NCBI GenBank assembly: GCA_011799875.1
Contig: CM022297.1
Location: 542,026,220 to 542,090,219 of the forward strand
Reading direction: 5' to 3'
Source of the DNA: Thinopyrum elongatum
Taxonomy: Eukaryota; Streptophyta; Magnoliopsida; Poales; Poaceae
DNA: 64,000 nucleotides
In this document: piece after piece, positions 19,843 through 30,887 of the stretch
Numbering within the stretch: the first letter of the stretch is position 1
Layout of the letters: each line of letters opens with the position of its first letter
The notes under the pieces: generated by a model
Database searches by the model: none
What the model saw: only the letters and a program-made list of their open reading frames with translations
Told to the model about the DNA's origin: nothing
Made by a program: the position numbers and the translations under genes

Positions 19843-20353
19843 GTATTGCTTACTATCGACAGTCGTTTGCATGGGCTACACTTGTTTAATTTAAGCTAAA
19901 TAATTGATTAATGTATATTTTATACTGATATTTGTCCATCCAAGCTGCATTTTGATTGTTCGGTGCTTTGCCTGTTTATGGCAGACATTTGAAGTCAGAA
20001 AAGAAACATATAAAAAAATGCTTCTCTATTTTTGAAAAATAGAAGTATTGGATTATTGGTACTATATTTTCCATCCAAGTGTCATAATTGCTAGGGTAAT
20101 AGAAACATGTTAAACCCACGCCGCTGCTGCGCTGTGCTGCTCTGCTTCGCCCGCTCTGCTGCGCTGCTGTGTTGCGCTGCTACGCTGCGCTGCCCGGCTG
20201 GCTGTTGGGTCAGTTGAGTCTCTGTGTGTGGGCTTGTGTGTTAGCAGGTGCCCCCCAGCAGACCTTGTTGTATCTGTTCGTGTTGGTCCGTACTGTGTAT
20301 GTCGTGTTGTGGACCTTGTGTTGTATGTTTTTGACTATGTTGCTTGGTAGTTG
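19843..20353. other. NLR intron relic and low-complexity stretch
   Basis: From the putative donor the DNA is AT-rich. A GCTGC/GCTGTG-type low-complexity run spans 20121-20205. No kinase-2 exon or other coding sequence is visible. Confidence 0.5.
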
Positions 20354-20515
20354 CTTTTTTTTCGATAAAGGAAATATATTAATATCACGAAAATACCAAT
20401 TACACACAGCCTCTGCATCAACAAAATATCACGAACGACATCCAGGATGCACACAACCTGAAAGAGAAAAGGAAGAAGAAAAGGAAAAAAGGAAAAAAAA
20501 AAGAGAGGCCCCGCC
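20354..20515 (-). mobile_element. 3' end of a non-LTR retroelement
   Basis: On the minus strand the sequence ends ...TGATATTAATATATTTCC then TTTATCGAAAAAAA, a 3' tail seen on many Triticeae LINE copies. About 160 bp remain. No RT sequence is attached, so it is a 5'-truncated copy. Confidence 0.5.
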
Positions 20516-21354
20516 ATGGTAATCAACTCCTCAAATATGGTTGACTAAGCGCATATTTGTTGGCACTACTATAAATTTGGTGCCCCCTGATATGTTGCCG
20601 GATATGTTGCCCCCTGACTGATCTTCCTCCAATATGGTTGGTGTTAATTATGCATGTATGGTGAATAAGGGAACACACTATAAATTTGTTGGCACTACTT
20701 TCAGGTGTCGGGCTTGTTCATATTATTCATCCCTATATTGATGTGTTGTCTCTTCTTCATATGTGAGTAACCCTCATGATTTTGTTGATATATTGGCTTA
20801 AGCAAGTCTTCCTTCAATTTTTTATGACTGGATTCATTGTGCATCACAACATCATGACACACAGTGAGTGATTAGTTTTCTTGCAAGGCCGGCCGTTAAA
20901 AATTGTGACTGTCTGCAAAACTCGCATGTTTACTCTCTGCAATACAACATTCAGGTCGACTAACCAAATATTTGCAGAACTATGATGCCAGATTTCTTCT
21001 CCAAGGTATGGTATCTCCTCCAGCTCCTCCAGGAATCCCGTTTGTTGCTTGATTTTTAAGTTAGCTTCAGATTCAGATTTCCACCCAAGTAATGCACCTC
21101 TTTGATACAGTTTTCTTCAGGTCCAGGAACAAGCGTCTTGTGGCGTTGGCTGATGGTCGATAGCGTGTGATTACGTGAGGAGGTAGCTCGACTTTGACTG
21201 CCGCCTCCCATCCTCCTGCTGGAGCGTCATCACCATCGATGCGTGCCATTTCCATTGGCACAGCCTGTGAGTTTCTTCAGAAAAGAGGGAAATGAAGCTT
21301 ATTCATATCAATCTACGTTTCTCATATTTATTGCTCAGTCGCGCGCGCGCGCGC

Positions 21355-21387
<33 letters not shown>

Positions 21388-22330
21388 TATACATGTACCT
21401 TGATGCTGTAAAACTCTGCTTCTCATGCAACTTCCAAGATGGTGATGGTTTTGCTGACAACTACAGTAGTCTGCATGGTAGTATACATGCCTGAAGCAGA
21501 ATGGAAGTTAGCTAGTGCTACCCAGTGAAATATATACGGTGCTTGCATTCTGGTACAACTGAAGGAGAATGGGATGCTCTCCTCTGTCTTCAGTTCTGCT
21601 CCTTGGCAGTATTAATTCTGGGTATTTGGTGTTCCTGTTGCAGGATGAATCTGGTAGCAGCAGATAGTCTATCTAGACTCTGTATATTGGTGCATCTGCA
21701 CTCACTGTATCTGGACAATCTTTGACCGGGTTACTTTGTAAAGACATGCTGCATGATCTTGACAGTAGATTATCTTCGGATATAGCTGCTTGTTTGGTGT
21801 TAATCAGTGTCAAATCTGGGACCTGTTCATATTATTGTTCAGTCTTGTGTGTGTCCTTGCTCTGTTCTCCCTTCTTCATATGCGAGTGACTGATCAGGCT
21901 AATTAATTAGTTACTGTTTGCAAAGGCAATTGAGCATTTTCTTCTCTAGGTTCATTAGTATGATGCTGATACGGTTTTGTCAAGAAACACTGATTGATCT
22001 CGTCTTGACAGCAAAATCTCAATAATATTATTCTCTACTTGTGTTGGAATAAATTAAAGGTTGTGATCTGAAAATGCATATGGTGAACTTGCTTGACTTG
22101 AAAAAACCATGTACTACTACCTCCTTTCCAAAATATATGACGTTTTGGTAGAGGTAGTACAATATACTCTGATCTTGACCATGACATACTCTTATTCGTG
22201 CTAACTAGTATACTAGTTTTCTTAACCAAGTCATGGTAATTTGTGAAGTTGGCAAGGCTCGAAAAATGAATTTCCTTGCAAGATCAGGAATGACAGGGGA
22301 AATTAACTGGATTAATTTGAAGTGTCACCC
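20516..22330. other. gene-poor stretch downstream of the NLR relic
   Basis: No domain-bearing ORF is present. It contains a (CG)n(TG)n microsatellite and a short Stowaway-like remnant at 22117-22160 (CTACCTCCTTTCCAAAATAT followed by ATGACGTTTTGGTAG). The rest shows nothing recognisable. Confidence 0.5.
21340..21387. repeat. compound microsatellite (CG)n(TG)n
   Basis: About seven CG units run directly into about 16 TG units. The alternating purine-pyrimidine tract could adopt Z-DNA, but nothing shows that it has a role. Confidence 0.95.
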
Positions 22331-22352
22331 TTACTAACCCCATCTACTTACT

Positions 22353-23528
22353 TTTTTTTTTTGAAAAGGAGGATGTACCCCTGTCTCTGCATCTGGGCGA
22401 TGCATACAACCATTTTATTAATTATTCCCAAAGCCCTTACAAGGTAATACATTAGTAAGCCTGAAGCCACCATCTTGGCAACACCTGTCGCTACTCCTAT
22501 CCCCGTGATGAAGGGATGCCGAATGTCCGAGCCTAATACCAAACAGACATCGCACCAACACCTAACATCTAATGCCGGATGTCCCATCCAAGCCACAATA
22601 CCTGGACTGGGATACATACCGGTCCGGCGCACTTTCAGTGGGCATCACATGCGCATGCTGCAAGGGCCGTCAACTCCTTCATCCATCGATCCATCCTCAG
22701 ATCAGATACTGATGCATTGACGTTGCCAGGCCTCTCTGCCATCGCCACCCATCGGACGCCGAGTTTCCACTGCGCCACGCCGCCGAGATCCGCCGCCATC
22801 GATGTGTAAGATGAAGCACCGCTCCACCACCTACCGACACCCAACCACCAAGCCGTCCACATGTCCGTCAAGCCGATGAATGTCTCCAAAGATGATGCCC
22901 CCATGGGGGTGACGACGAAGACGTCGCCATCATCCGATCCAGGAGGCCCCTCAACGCCTCCAACGAGGGCTACGACACCCACGGGCGCCGCCGTCCATGG
23001 TAGCCTCCTCCAAATCTGAGGTTTCCCCCGGAACAATGGAGCGAAGGACGCCCCCACCATCGCCTCCAACGAGGAAAACGACACCCACGGGCGCCGCCGA
23101 CGATGGTGGCATCCTCACCCACTTCAGCAGCTAGGCCACCATCTCCTCCTCCACTTGATCTGCCGCCGGGAAGCCACCGCGGCAACACCACTGACCAGAT
23201 CCCTTTGGACCGACGATGAAGACAGCCAAAGATAGCGGAGGTCACATCGCTGCGTGACTGGCGCCATGGCCACGCACACGTCGTCCCGAGGCGCCCGCTC
23301 AAGATCCACCGCCACAGCCGCTCCTCCAAGCCGCGACGGATGGACGCCCCGCCGCCACCATCATCCCCCCGCACGGGCTTTGCCCAGCCGGGATCTGGCG
23401 GCGGCGGGAGGGGAGACGGAATGGAGGAGAGGCGGACGAGATGCGGAGGCGAAGGGGAGTAGATCTGGAGGGGAGGCGGAGGCGGAGGGGAGGGGAGGTG
23501 GAGGGGAGGCGAAGGAGGGGAGATGGTG
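22353..23528 (-). mobile_element. poly(A)-tailed retroposon with 22-bp target duplication
   Basis: TTACTAACCCCATCTACTTA (plus CT) occurs exactly on both sides (22331-22352, 23529-23550). On the minus strand the 1.18-kb insert starts in a GC-rich CACCATCTCCCCTCC run and ends in an A tail (T run at 22353-22362). These are hallmarks of LINE-mediated retroposition. No RT domain is present and its ORFs are GC-rich and domain-less. It could be a non-autonomous LINE derivative or an old processed transcript. Within it an ACGACACCCACGGGCGCCGCC block is repeated at 22971 and 23079. Confidence 0.85.
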
Positions 23529-24454
23529 TTACTAACCCCATCTACTTACTGATGTTATTTATGGAACAAGTGGTGATATATACGATGACTGACTGCAGTG
23601 GCCGTTAGGTAAGCAGGACTTGGGAGTATCTATGTTCCTTCAGTAAAGAGGAAATGTAGCTCTGAAGCTGCTTAATAATATTTGTGGTCATAATGGTAAC
23701 AAGATCATCATCGTAATGTTGTCTGTAGTAAAGCATCATCCACATTCTGCTATGTCACAAGACCAGGCGTTGCTGCTGCCTTTATTTTTGTTTCCTGAGA
23801 ACTGTGATACTGATGCTAATACGAACTGACAACAGGGAGGATGACTAGAGTGTGCATTACTACATCAGGGCACAATTGAGTCGACGCTGTTGTTGGAATT
23901 GGAAGAGAGATCATCGGAGCGAGAGAGCGGCAGCCCACCTCGACCAAGAGAGTGTGCATTACTACCGCCACGGCTTGCCGCATGCCGACCAAGAGAGCGG
24001 CAGCCCACCTCGACCGTGAGCCCCGAGATCTTCATCAGCCACCAAAATTGGCCACGTCTGAGGCTTCACGTTGGCCCTCGGATCAGGTGCGAGCGTGCGG
24101 CCGTCGCTCGCACCGTCCGCAGGCCCGTTGATCCGCGCCGCGACCGCGTGTGCGTTGTTACTCGGCCGCTCGCGCTGACCCATCGGCCCACTCACGTGGC
24201 CCTGCGGCCCTGGCACTGGAGCTTTACTACGTGAGTGTCTTGGCTGCTCGCATGTCGTTGTATCCCATGCGAGTGCTATGCTTGCATGCATGCACCACGT
24301 CCGGTGCAGCTTTCTTGCACGGTTGCACCGTCATACTCCAGCCACATCGGGTTCATGTCTTCTCGATCTCGCCCGCCGCACCTTCGGTTTCGGTTTGATC
24401 AACCGTCCGCGCGTCTTCTCTCACTCAGTCGATTGAGCAACGGGCTGCCGCTGC

Positions 24455-24850
24455 GTCGCCCCGTCGTGCCACAGCGCCGAGGCCTCGTGGTTCTTCCCAC
24501 GGCTGCACCGACCCGCACGCTGCCGCTGTGTTGTCCCTTCAAGCCGTAGCGCCACGACCACACGTGGTCCACGCCGCCGCCCCGAGGCCATCCCTGCGGT
24601 TGCACCGACCCGCACGCTGCCGCTGCGTCGCCCCTTCGGGCCGTAGCGCCGCGACAATGCGGTCCACTCCGCCGCCCCGAGGTCTTCCCCGCGGCTGCAC
24701 TAGCTCGCGCGCTGCAGCTGCATCGCCTTTTCGAGTCATAGCCATGAGGCCTTCCCTGTGGTTACACCGAACAACATGCTGTCGCTGTGTCGCCCCTTCG
24801 CGCCATAGCGTCACGGCGCATGGTCCACTACGCCATCCCCGCATGTCGAC
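24455..24850. repeat. imperfect ~97-bp minisatellite, about four units
   Basis: CGCACGCTGCCGCTG occurs at 24514 and 24611, a degenerate form near 24705 and another near 24770, each followed by (C/T)GTCGCCCCTTC and GCCGTAGCGC. Spacing drops from 97 to about 65 in the last unit. Confidence 0.65.
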
Positions 24851-25233
24851 ATCTACGTGGTATGCACCGTGCCGCCTCCCTAGGTGCGGGAACGCCCCCG
24901 TCCGTGCACGGTCTTCGTCACACTGTCTGGTTCTTCCTCGCCTACTTCGAGCACCGCCGCTGCGCTCCTAACCTAGTCGCCACCACCGTCTACTCAGGCC
25001 GCCGCCGCCGCTACCCCCGTAGCCGCTGCCGCTGCCGCCGTCGCCTTCCACCTCTTCGTCTTTGTTCAGCACCAGCTCATTGCCAGCGTCGCCGTCGTCT
25101 TCCCCGACCACTTCATCTACTCCGACAACCGCGGTCGATATCGGCACCTTCTACCCCATGTCGACCGGCGCGCGCAACCGTCGTCGAGTTCTTCTCTGCA
25201 AGCCCCCTCGACGTGGCGTACAGCTTGTGCTGG

Positions 25234-25443
25234 TCCCCGTCTACGCATGCCCGGTGGTGGCAACACCGACGCGTGCCTTCGTCCACGACGTGTCCCCAGG
25301 CCTGGCAAGCCTGGTGTGGCGCCTCGTCAACGTCGACTTCGTCCGTCTACGCATGCCCAGTGCTGGCAGCACCGACGCGTGCCTTCGTCCACGACGTGTC
25401 CCCGGGCTTGGCAAACCCGGTGCGATGCCTCGTCAACACCTTC
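25234..25443. repeat. ~112-bp direct duplication
   Basis: GTCTACGCATGCCC, ACGCGTGCCTTCGTCCACGA and CCTCGTCAAC recur in the same order 111-112 bp apart, with about ten substitutions over the unit. Confidence 0.8.
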
Positions 25444-26424
25444 TTCTTCCCAACACACCACTTCCGAGTGCCCATGACTAACTCGGCGCCTCTTTGCGCC
25501 CGCGGCTCTACAACGACTATCTCGACACTGGCCACCCCGACTCGACATCAACCACGGCGTCCCTCGCACGGCTACCTCAACCACGGCTACACCAGCCAAC
25601 ACTCTCGGCTACCTCAATAACGGCACAAAGGCTACCGCCTTGCTTGAGAAACCTCCTCCGCTTCCACTCCAGCCACGACTTTCGCGATGCATCGACCGTT
25701 ACGACTGGGGGGGCAAGTCCGTCGGCTTACCTTCGGATTCTTCTCCAGTCTCACTGTCGATGTTGCTATCATTGTGACTATGGGGGGTGTCGTGGGAACG
25801 ATTCTGACAGTAGAATAAGGGTAGGATAAAGGAGCGTGATCTATCGGGATGCAAACAAGTGACACGAGTATTTTTGCGAGAGCATGTGTGGTCGTGAGGC
25901 CGTTGACGACACGGGCTAGGCTCATGGAGGCATGGAGTCCAGAGGCATGGGCGCCCGATCAACAGTTTTGCTTCCATGCAGACCTGATTCCTACTAGGCG
26001 TTGCTGCAACATCCATGCGTTGGGACCGTGGCATGTTCTATCCAGTGCGGTGGCATTTAAATGTTGGTAAATATGCGTTTTGCTGTCCCCCGTTGGATCT
26101 CAGCGATCAGATGGCAGTGCAGCCTGCCGATCCTAAGCTTATTTCGTCAGTGCCACTGGAAAGCCGATGAGAATTCTCGGACACAACCAGCACCAGTGAT
26201 GCTACACGCACGGACTATTTTTCATGGATTCAACGGACTGTAAATAGGTGGCAGGTTTTGATTGGGGGGCTTTGATAAGACTCATCCTTTTCCTTAACCG
26301 TGCATGCAAAGTCCGAAAAGGAAGCTGTGATGGAGAGCAAAGAAGATACCAAAATCCTGCCCCCTCCGGTTACTCTTACTTCCCTCCGAAACCTCCGTTC
26401 CTTTGATGCCCCTCCATCCTCTCC

Positions 26425-26431
26425 TATATTA
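26425..26431 (+). promoter_or_regulatory. TATA box of the first vWA gene copy
   Basis: TATATTA lies about 50 bp before the ATG at 26479. The surrounding ~180 bp (GGAGAGCAAAGAAGATACCA, CTCCATCCTCTCCTATATTA) is repeated upstream of the second vWA gene. Confidence 0.6.
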
Positions 26432-26478
26432 ACACGAGAGCTAGTACACATCAGCTAGCTAGCGAGTAGGGGCTCGCA

Positions 26479-27154
26479 ATGTCCTTCGATTTTGACTATG
26501 AAGACCAGGTGATTTTATTTCATTCAGTTTTTTTGAATTATTTTGAAAATTTTAAATTTGAACGTTCTAACAGTGTCACATAAGGTGTGTACGCATATAT
26601 TGACTCACAATAGGACACGGCCCAAAACGTGTGGTTGCTGCTGCACACAGCAACGAACAGGGCGCCACTGCAGGAGAACAAAGAGCAGGTGCTGCTTGAG
26701 CTCATCGGTGCATCTTCCACCAGCGAACGCTTCGGGCTGGACCTCGTGGCTGTCCTGGACGTCAGCTATAGCATGATGCGTGAGAATAGGCTCGACAAGA
26801 TGAAGACCGCCATGCAGTTCGTCATCAAGAAGCTCAGCCCCATGGACCGCCTCTCCATCGCCACATTCTCCGGCAACGCCAAGATGATGTGCCCGCTGCG
26901 TTCCGTGACCCAGGCTTTCCGGTCATACCTAAAGGATCCCGTCGATGGACCGAGAACCAGCAGCGCTACCAACATGCAAGCCGGCCTCGAGACTGGCCTC
27001 AAAGTCCTCAATGACCGCCGCATTGCCGGCGGCCGCGTCGCCAGCATCTTTCTCTTGTCCGACGGGGAGCAGAAACGAAGGCGATGCTATGATTGTTGAT
27101 GTCAGCGATGTGGCGGTCTACACGTTTGGTTTTGGTGCAGCCACCAACCACAAG
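26479..27154 (+). pseudogene. vWA-domain gene copy 1, frameshifted and truncated
   Basis: Exon 1 (26479-26508, MSFDFDYEDQ) and exon 2 (26614-27154) parallel the intact gene at 27914. The vWA MIDAS motif DVSYS is present, as is the alpha/beta core (MKTAMQFVIKKLSPMDRL). A one-base insertion near 27068 shifts the frame after LLSDG and leads to a stop about ten codons later. The other frame continues with VDVSDVAVYTFGFGA up to the conserved donor at 27155. The downstream vWA exon, the Vwaint-like region and the LEA_2 part are all missing; after about 80 bp of shared intron the sequence diverges. A truncated, probably dead tandem duplicate. Confidence 0.85.
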
Positions 27155-27794
27155 GTACATGAACATGATCCCTCCCTCCTTCCCTCCATTGATTGATTGA
27201 TTTGTCAGTAATTAATTAACGACACTGTGTCCCACGCGATTGTGACGGAAACGTCTTCAGTTGTCTCGAAACCTGCGTTTTTTCTATGGTGCAATTGAAC
27301 AAACTTTTGTGCAAACACAATCATGTACGATTCGAGAGAGCATAACATTGCAATCCTGCGTTTTCTGAGTTCTGTGAATCAAAAAGTCTAAAATAATAAT
27401 AATAATTAGAATCGCATTAGTGTATATTACGCCCTCCATTTCCCCTGGCCATTGATATGTTCTTACCTAGAATTGAAACTTTAGATCGCGATAAAACTGA
27501 ACATTTGTACGTGTACTTTATTAGTAGGAGGAATATTCCAACGGCACGGGTCAAACCTGTTTATGAAGCCCGTCACGTCGATGGCTAAGATGAACATAAT
27601 GAGTAGTGTTGGCTGTCATAGTTATCTAGAACATGTTGCTTTAGATATGGACATATATAGTCTCGAAAAAGCCACTTTAAATGCCGTGCATGCAAACTCC
27701 GAATGGGAAGCTGAGATGGAGAGCAAAGAAGATACCAAACCCCTGCTCCTATATTGGCATCCTTTCCTTCCCTTGATGCCACTCCATCCTCTCC
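27155..27794. other. spacer between the two vWA copies
   Basis: It starts with the remnant of the copy-1 intron (homologous to 28646-28710) and ends with the duplicated upstream region of copy 2 (from about 27665). Between them is AT-rich DNA with nothing recognisable. Confidence 0.55.
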
Positions 27795-27801
27795 TATATT
27801 A
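27795..27801 (+). promoter_or_regulatory. TATA box of the vWA-LEA_2 gene
   Basis: TATATTA in the same CTCCATCCTCTCC context as copy 1, about 113 bp before the ATG. Copy 2 has an extra ~60 bp between TATA and ATG relative to copy 1. Confidence 0.6.
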
Positions 27802-27913
27802 ACACGATACTGGCACAATTGAATTAGCCAGTATACATCAGTTAGCTAACAAGTGCTTGCCTCATTGTTTCGATAGATCGCGAGTATTGCTAGCGCTCTA
27901 TCTCTCGCTCGCA

Positions 27914-30418
27914 ATGTTATTCGATATTGACGACGATGAAGACCAGAACATTCCTTATGCATATTATTCACCAGGTGATTTCATTTCATTCAGTTCTTTA
28001 TTGGAAGCATTAAAGCATCATTTCATTCACTGACAAATGAATCATGACGAACATATGGCCGGCGTCGATCGTCTGCCTGATGCAGAGACCCTTGAGCAGG
28101 ACACGGTCCAAAATGTGTGGCTGGTGCCGCACACAGCAACGAACACGGCGCCACTGCAGGTGAACAGGCAGCAGGTGATGCTGGAGCTCATCGATGCATC
28201 TTCCACCGGCGAACGCTTCGGGCTGGACCTCGTGGCTGTCCTGGACGTCAGTGAAAGCATGGACTTTCCTGGGAAGCATCGGCTCGGCAAGATGAAGACC
28301 GCCATGCAGTTCGTCATCAAGAAGCTCAGCCCCATGGACCGCCTCTCCATCGTCACATTCTCCGACGTCACCAAGAGGCTGTGCCCGCTGCGTTCCGTGA
28401 CCCAGGTTTCCCAGGCACACCTGATGGATCTAGTCGACGGCCTGACAGCCAGTGGCAGAACCAACATAGAAGACGGCCTCAGGACTGGCCACAAAGTACT
28501 CACCGACCGCCGCATCGCCCGCGGCCGCGTCGCCAGCATCTTTCTCTTGTCCGACGGGGACGAGAACGAAGGTGATGCTACGACTGTTGATGTCAGCGAT
28601 GTGGCGGTCTACACGTTTGGTTTTGGTGCAGACTACGACCCCAAGGTACATGAACACGATCCCTCCCTCCCTCCATTGATTGATTGATTTGTTAGTAATT
28701 AATTAATTCCGTACGTACTTGATGAAACATGGAAGGTGCTGTACGAGATCGCAAGGAAGAGCAAAGGAGGAACCTTCAGCTTCGTAGGGGACGAGGAGAA
28801 CATGAGCGAGCCCTTCTCGCAGATCCTGGGTGGCCTCCTGAGTGTCGTCCTCCAGGACCTGAAGCTCACCGTGTCCCCACACCCAGGTGACTCCACGATA
28901 GAGAACGTGAATGCCGGTCTCTACCAGCAGACCAGTAACGCCAACACCGGCTCGGTAACCGTCAGCTTCGGCGATCTCTTCACCACAGAAGTACGCAGGA
29001 TTATCGTCGACATCCTCCTCCCTGCCGTCCACAGGAAGAAGAAGGTGACTGCCATCAGCGCCTATTGCACATATAGGTATACGTACGTATATATACTACT
29101 CCCTCCGTCTCAAAATTCTTGTTTTAGATTTGTCTACATACAGATGGTTAGATACATCCATATCTAGATAAATTTAAGACAAGAATTTTGGGACGGAGGG
29201 AGTATAAGTCTTCATTAATTTGCACCGGCCAGCTGTCTAATACATACATACACCTGCGGTATCCAAGGAAAACCCTTCGTCTCCCGTGAATTGACGGTTA
29301 CTATAAGCCGTACCGGATCAGTTGTCCCGAACGTCATGAAGCCGGAGGCCATGAGAACTGAGTTAGCCCGTCGCCGTCACGCAAACTACTTAGAGGAGGC
29401 GCGTACAATGGCGGACAACAAGGACCTCAACAGCGCCAAAAACAAGCTGGTGGAGGCCAAGAACGACCTTGAACTTGAGCAGACCAACACCATGATTGAA
29501 ATCCTCAGGACCCATCTGGACAAGCTCCTCGAGCTGACCAGATTTCCTGGTCTCCGAGCTTACCTGCGGTCATTGAAGACGTCGCTTGATCGCCAGCGCA
29601 TCGCGGCGACGGGCGACGTCAAGGGTGATAGGCTCTTCGACACGCATATCACGGGCATCGTCCGGGGGGAGGCCGAAGAGTTTGTGAAGAACCCCACCAT
29701 GGAGGTGCTGCCGATCGGCCAAGACCTCATTGAGGCAAAGAAAGGGAGAGATCAGCAGGGCATGGAGAGGCCGCCCATGATGGAGGCGAGGACCTGGAGG
29801 ACATGGTGGTGGGGGGATTGGAAATCACATCACGAGAGCTCCAGGTGGGCGTGGGCGATGGTGATCCTGTGCACCGTGCTCGCCGTCGGCCTGGTCGTCA
29901 TTGGCGTCACGCTTTTCGCCGTGTACTTCATCTACAAGCCCAAGATGCCGCACCTGGTGGTCTCCGACGCGCAGCTGGGGGCGCTACAGTATGCCCAGCA
30001 GGACGGCACCATCCAGTACCTTCAACTGCCTATCACCGTCCTGGCAGAGAACAACAACTCCAAGGCGGATGCCACTTTCTCCCGTGTCGACCTTGCCCTG
30101 CAATTCCACGGAGTCGACGTGGCTCTCCTGCGGACGCCAGCACCGTTCGTGGTGGCGGCAGAGAGCTCCCTGCCACTGCAGTACAACGTGGTGTCGACGG
30201 GACAGACGCTGGACCCAGCTGCGATGCGGTCCATGGACGAGTCGCTCAACGCCGGCGTGGTGCCGTTCGACCTGCGGGGCAAGGCGCGCACGCGCTGGAA
30301 AGTGGGCATCTTCCTCAAGGTTCACTTTTGGACGCGCATCTCGTGCCGTCTACACTTCTTCTTCCCCGGCAACAGCACCGTCATGTCCACCGATCTCCGC
30401 AGATGCCGCTCCAGGTAA
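27914..30418 (+). CDS. vWA - Vwaint-like - transmembrane - LEA_2 fusion protein
   Basis: Predicted exons 27914-27974, 28086-28645, 28736-29076 and 29233-30418 give 715 residues. The first two introns are supported by consistent phase and by the paralogue; the third has alternative acceptors (29233 or 29308). Residues about 68-250 are a vWA domain with an intact MIDAS (Asp74-Val-Ser76-Glu-Ser78, then Thr and SDGDENEGD). Residues about 260-480 resemble the Vwaint region (RRRHANYLEEARTMADNKDL, FPGLRAYLRSL, RQR). A ~26-residue hydrophobic helix (WAMVILCTVLAVGLVVIGVT onward, about 528-553) precedes an LEA_2/NDR1-HIN1-like domain ending FWTRISC..FFFPGNSTVM. The last two parts share one exon with the Vwaint-like part, so the fusion does not depend on splice guesses between them. 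vWA domains bind partners through a metal; NHL/LEA_2 proteins are membrane-anchored and often defence-related. vWA-Vwaint modules are fused to kinases in wheat resistance genes such as Lr9. A role here is inference. Confidence 0.8.
29099..29202. mobile_element. Stowaway MITE (Tc1/Mariner) in intron 3 of the vWA-LEA_2 gene
   Basis: CTCCCTCCGTCTCAAAATTC and its complement CAAGAATTTTGGGACGGAGG (then GAG) bound 104 bp, flanked by TA at 29097-29098 and 29203-29204. It lies inside the intron and does not touch the donor at 29077. Confidence 0.93.
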
Positions 30419-30505
30419 CCGTAGTCGTCAGTGTTGCTCCTCCTCAGCTAGCTCGCCGAGTGCATCCCCTTGTATCGAACAGAACACATATACATATACA
30501 GTCTT

Positions 30506-30673
30506 GCTAAGTCTCAGTCGACTTAGACTTCACGAAGTCTCAGTCGATACTATATCCATGAGATCTTACATTAAGATCCGTGCAAAATTTCTTTTCAGTT
30601 TTTTCTTTTTCTCTCTTGCATGTTATACCACTTGACTAAGACTGGGTTAAATCTCAGTCGACCGAGACCTAGC
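30506..30673. mobile_element. MITE with TCTCAGTCGACT-type inverted repeats
   Basis: GCTAAGTCTCAGTCGACTTA and the complement of the right end (GCTAGGTCTCGGTCGACTGA) form an imperfect ~25-bp terminal repeat around 120 bp of AT-rich sequence. A further TCTCAGTCGA copy lies at about 30538. A clear target duplication was not found. It starts about 90 bp after the vWA-LEA_2 stop, so it may be in the 3' UTR. Confidence 0.65.
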
Positions 30674-30685
30674 CACACCCATACA

Positions 30686-30887
30686 CAGTGGCGGAGCTTG
30701 CCAGAGTTGTTTTGTGTGTGTGTGTGTGTGTATGTGGGGGGGTGGGGGGGGGGGGGGGGGCATACAGTAACATATATGAGTCAGTGGGGGGCCAAGCACA
30801 CAAAAATTCATAATCTGAACTCTCTCTCAAAAATATTTGTGCATGCATGTGACAATCTTGGGGGGGCTGCACTAAGCTCCGCCATTG
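30686..30887. mobile_element. non-autonomous hAT element
   Basis: Ends CAGTGGCGGAGCTT and AAGCTCCGCCATTG form an inverted repeat with one mismatch. Flanks CCCATACA and CCCATACG agree at 7 of 8 positions, the hAT duplication length. The interior has a TG repeat and a G run (about 30735-30760). Confidence 0.88.

Larger units (their letters stand above)
23551..26424. other. GC-rich repeat region without a supported gene
   Basis: About 2.9 kb. 24.1-25.6 kb is GC-rich and open in many frames, yielding Arg/Pro/Thr/His-rich products with no domain. It contains a ~97-bp minisatellite (24455-24850) and a 112-bp duplication (25234-25443). Near 25706-25800 a GACTGGGGGGGCAAG tract is followed by TGTCGTGGGAACG, which looks like a polypurine tract next to an LTR start, so part of this may be a decayed LTR element. 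No second LTR was found. Confidence 0.4.

Noticed and set aside
24235..25620. Long GC-rich ORFs up to 277 codons
   Set aside because: Open in several frames on both strands, Arg/Pro/Thr-rich, repeat-derived and without any domain or splice context.
30730..30765. G-quadruplex regulatory element from the poly-G run
   Set aside because: The run is inside a hAT element, its length may be an assembly artefact and nothing links it to a gene.
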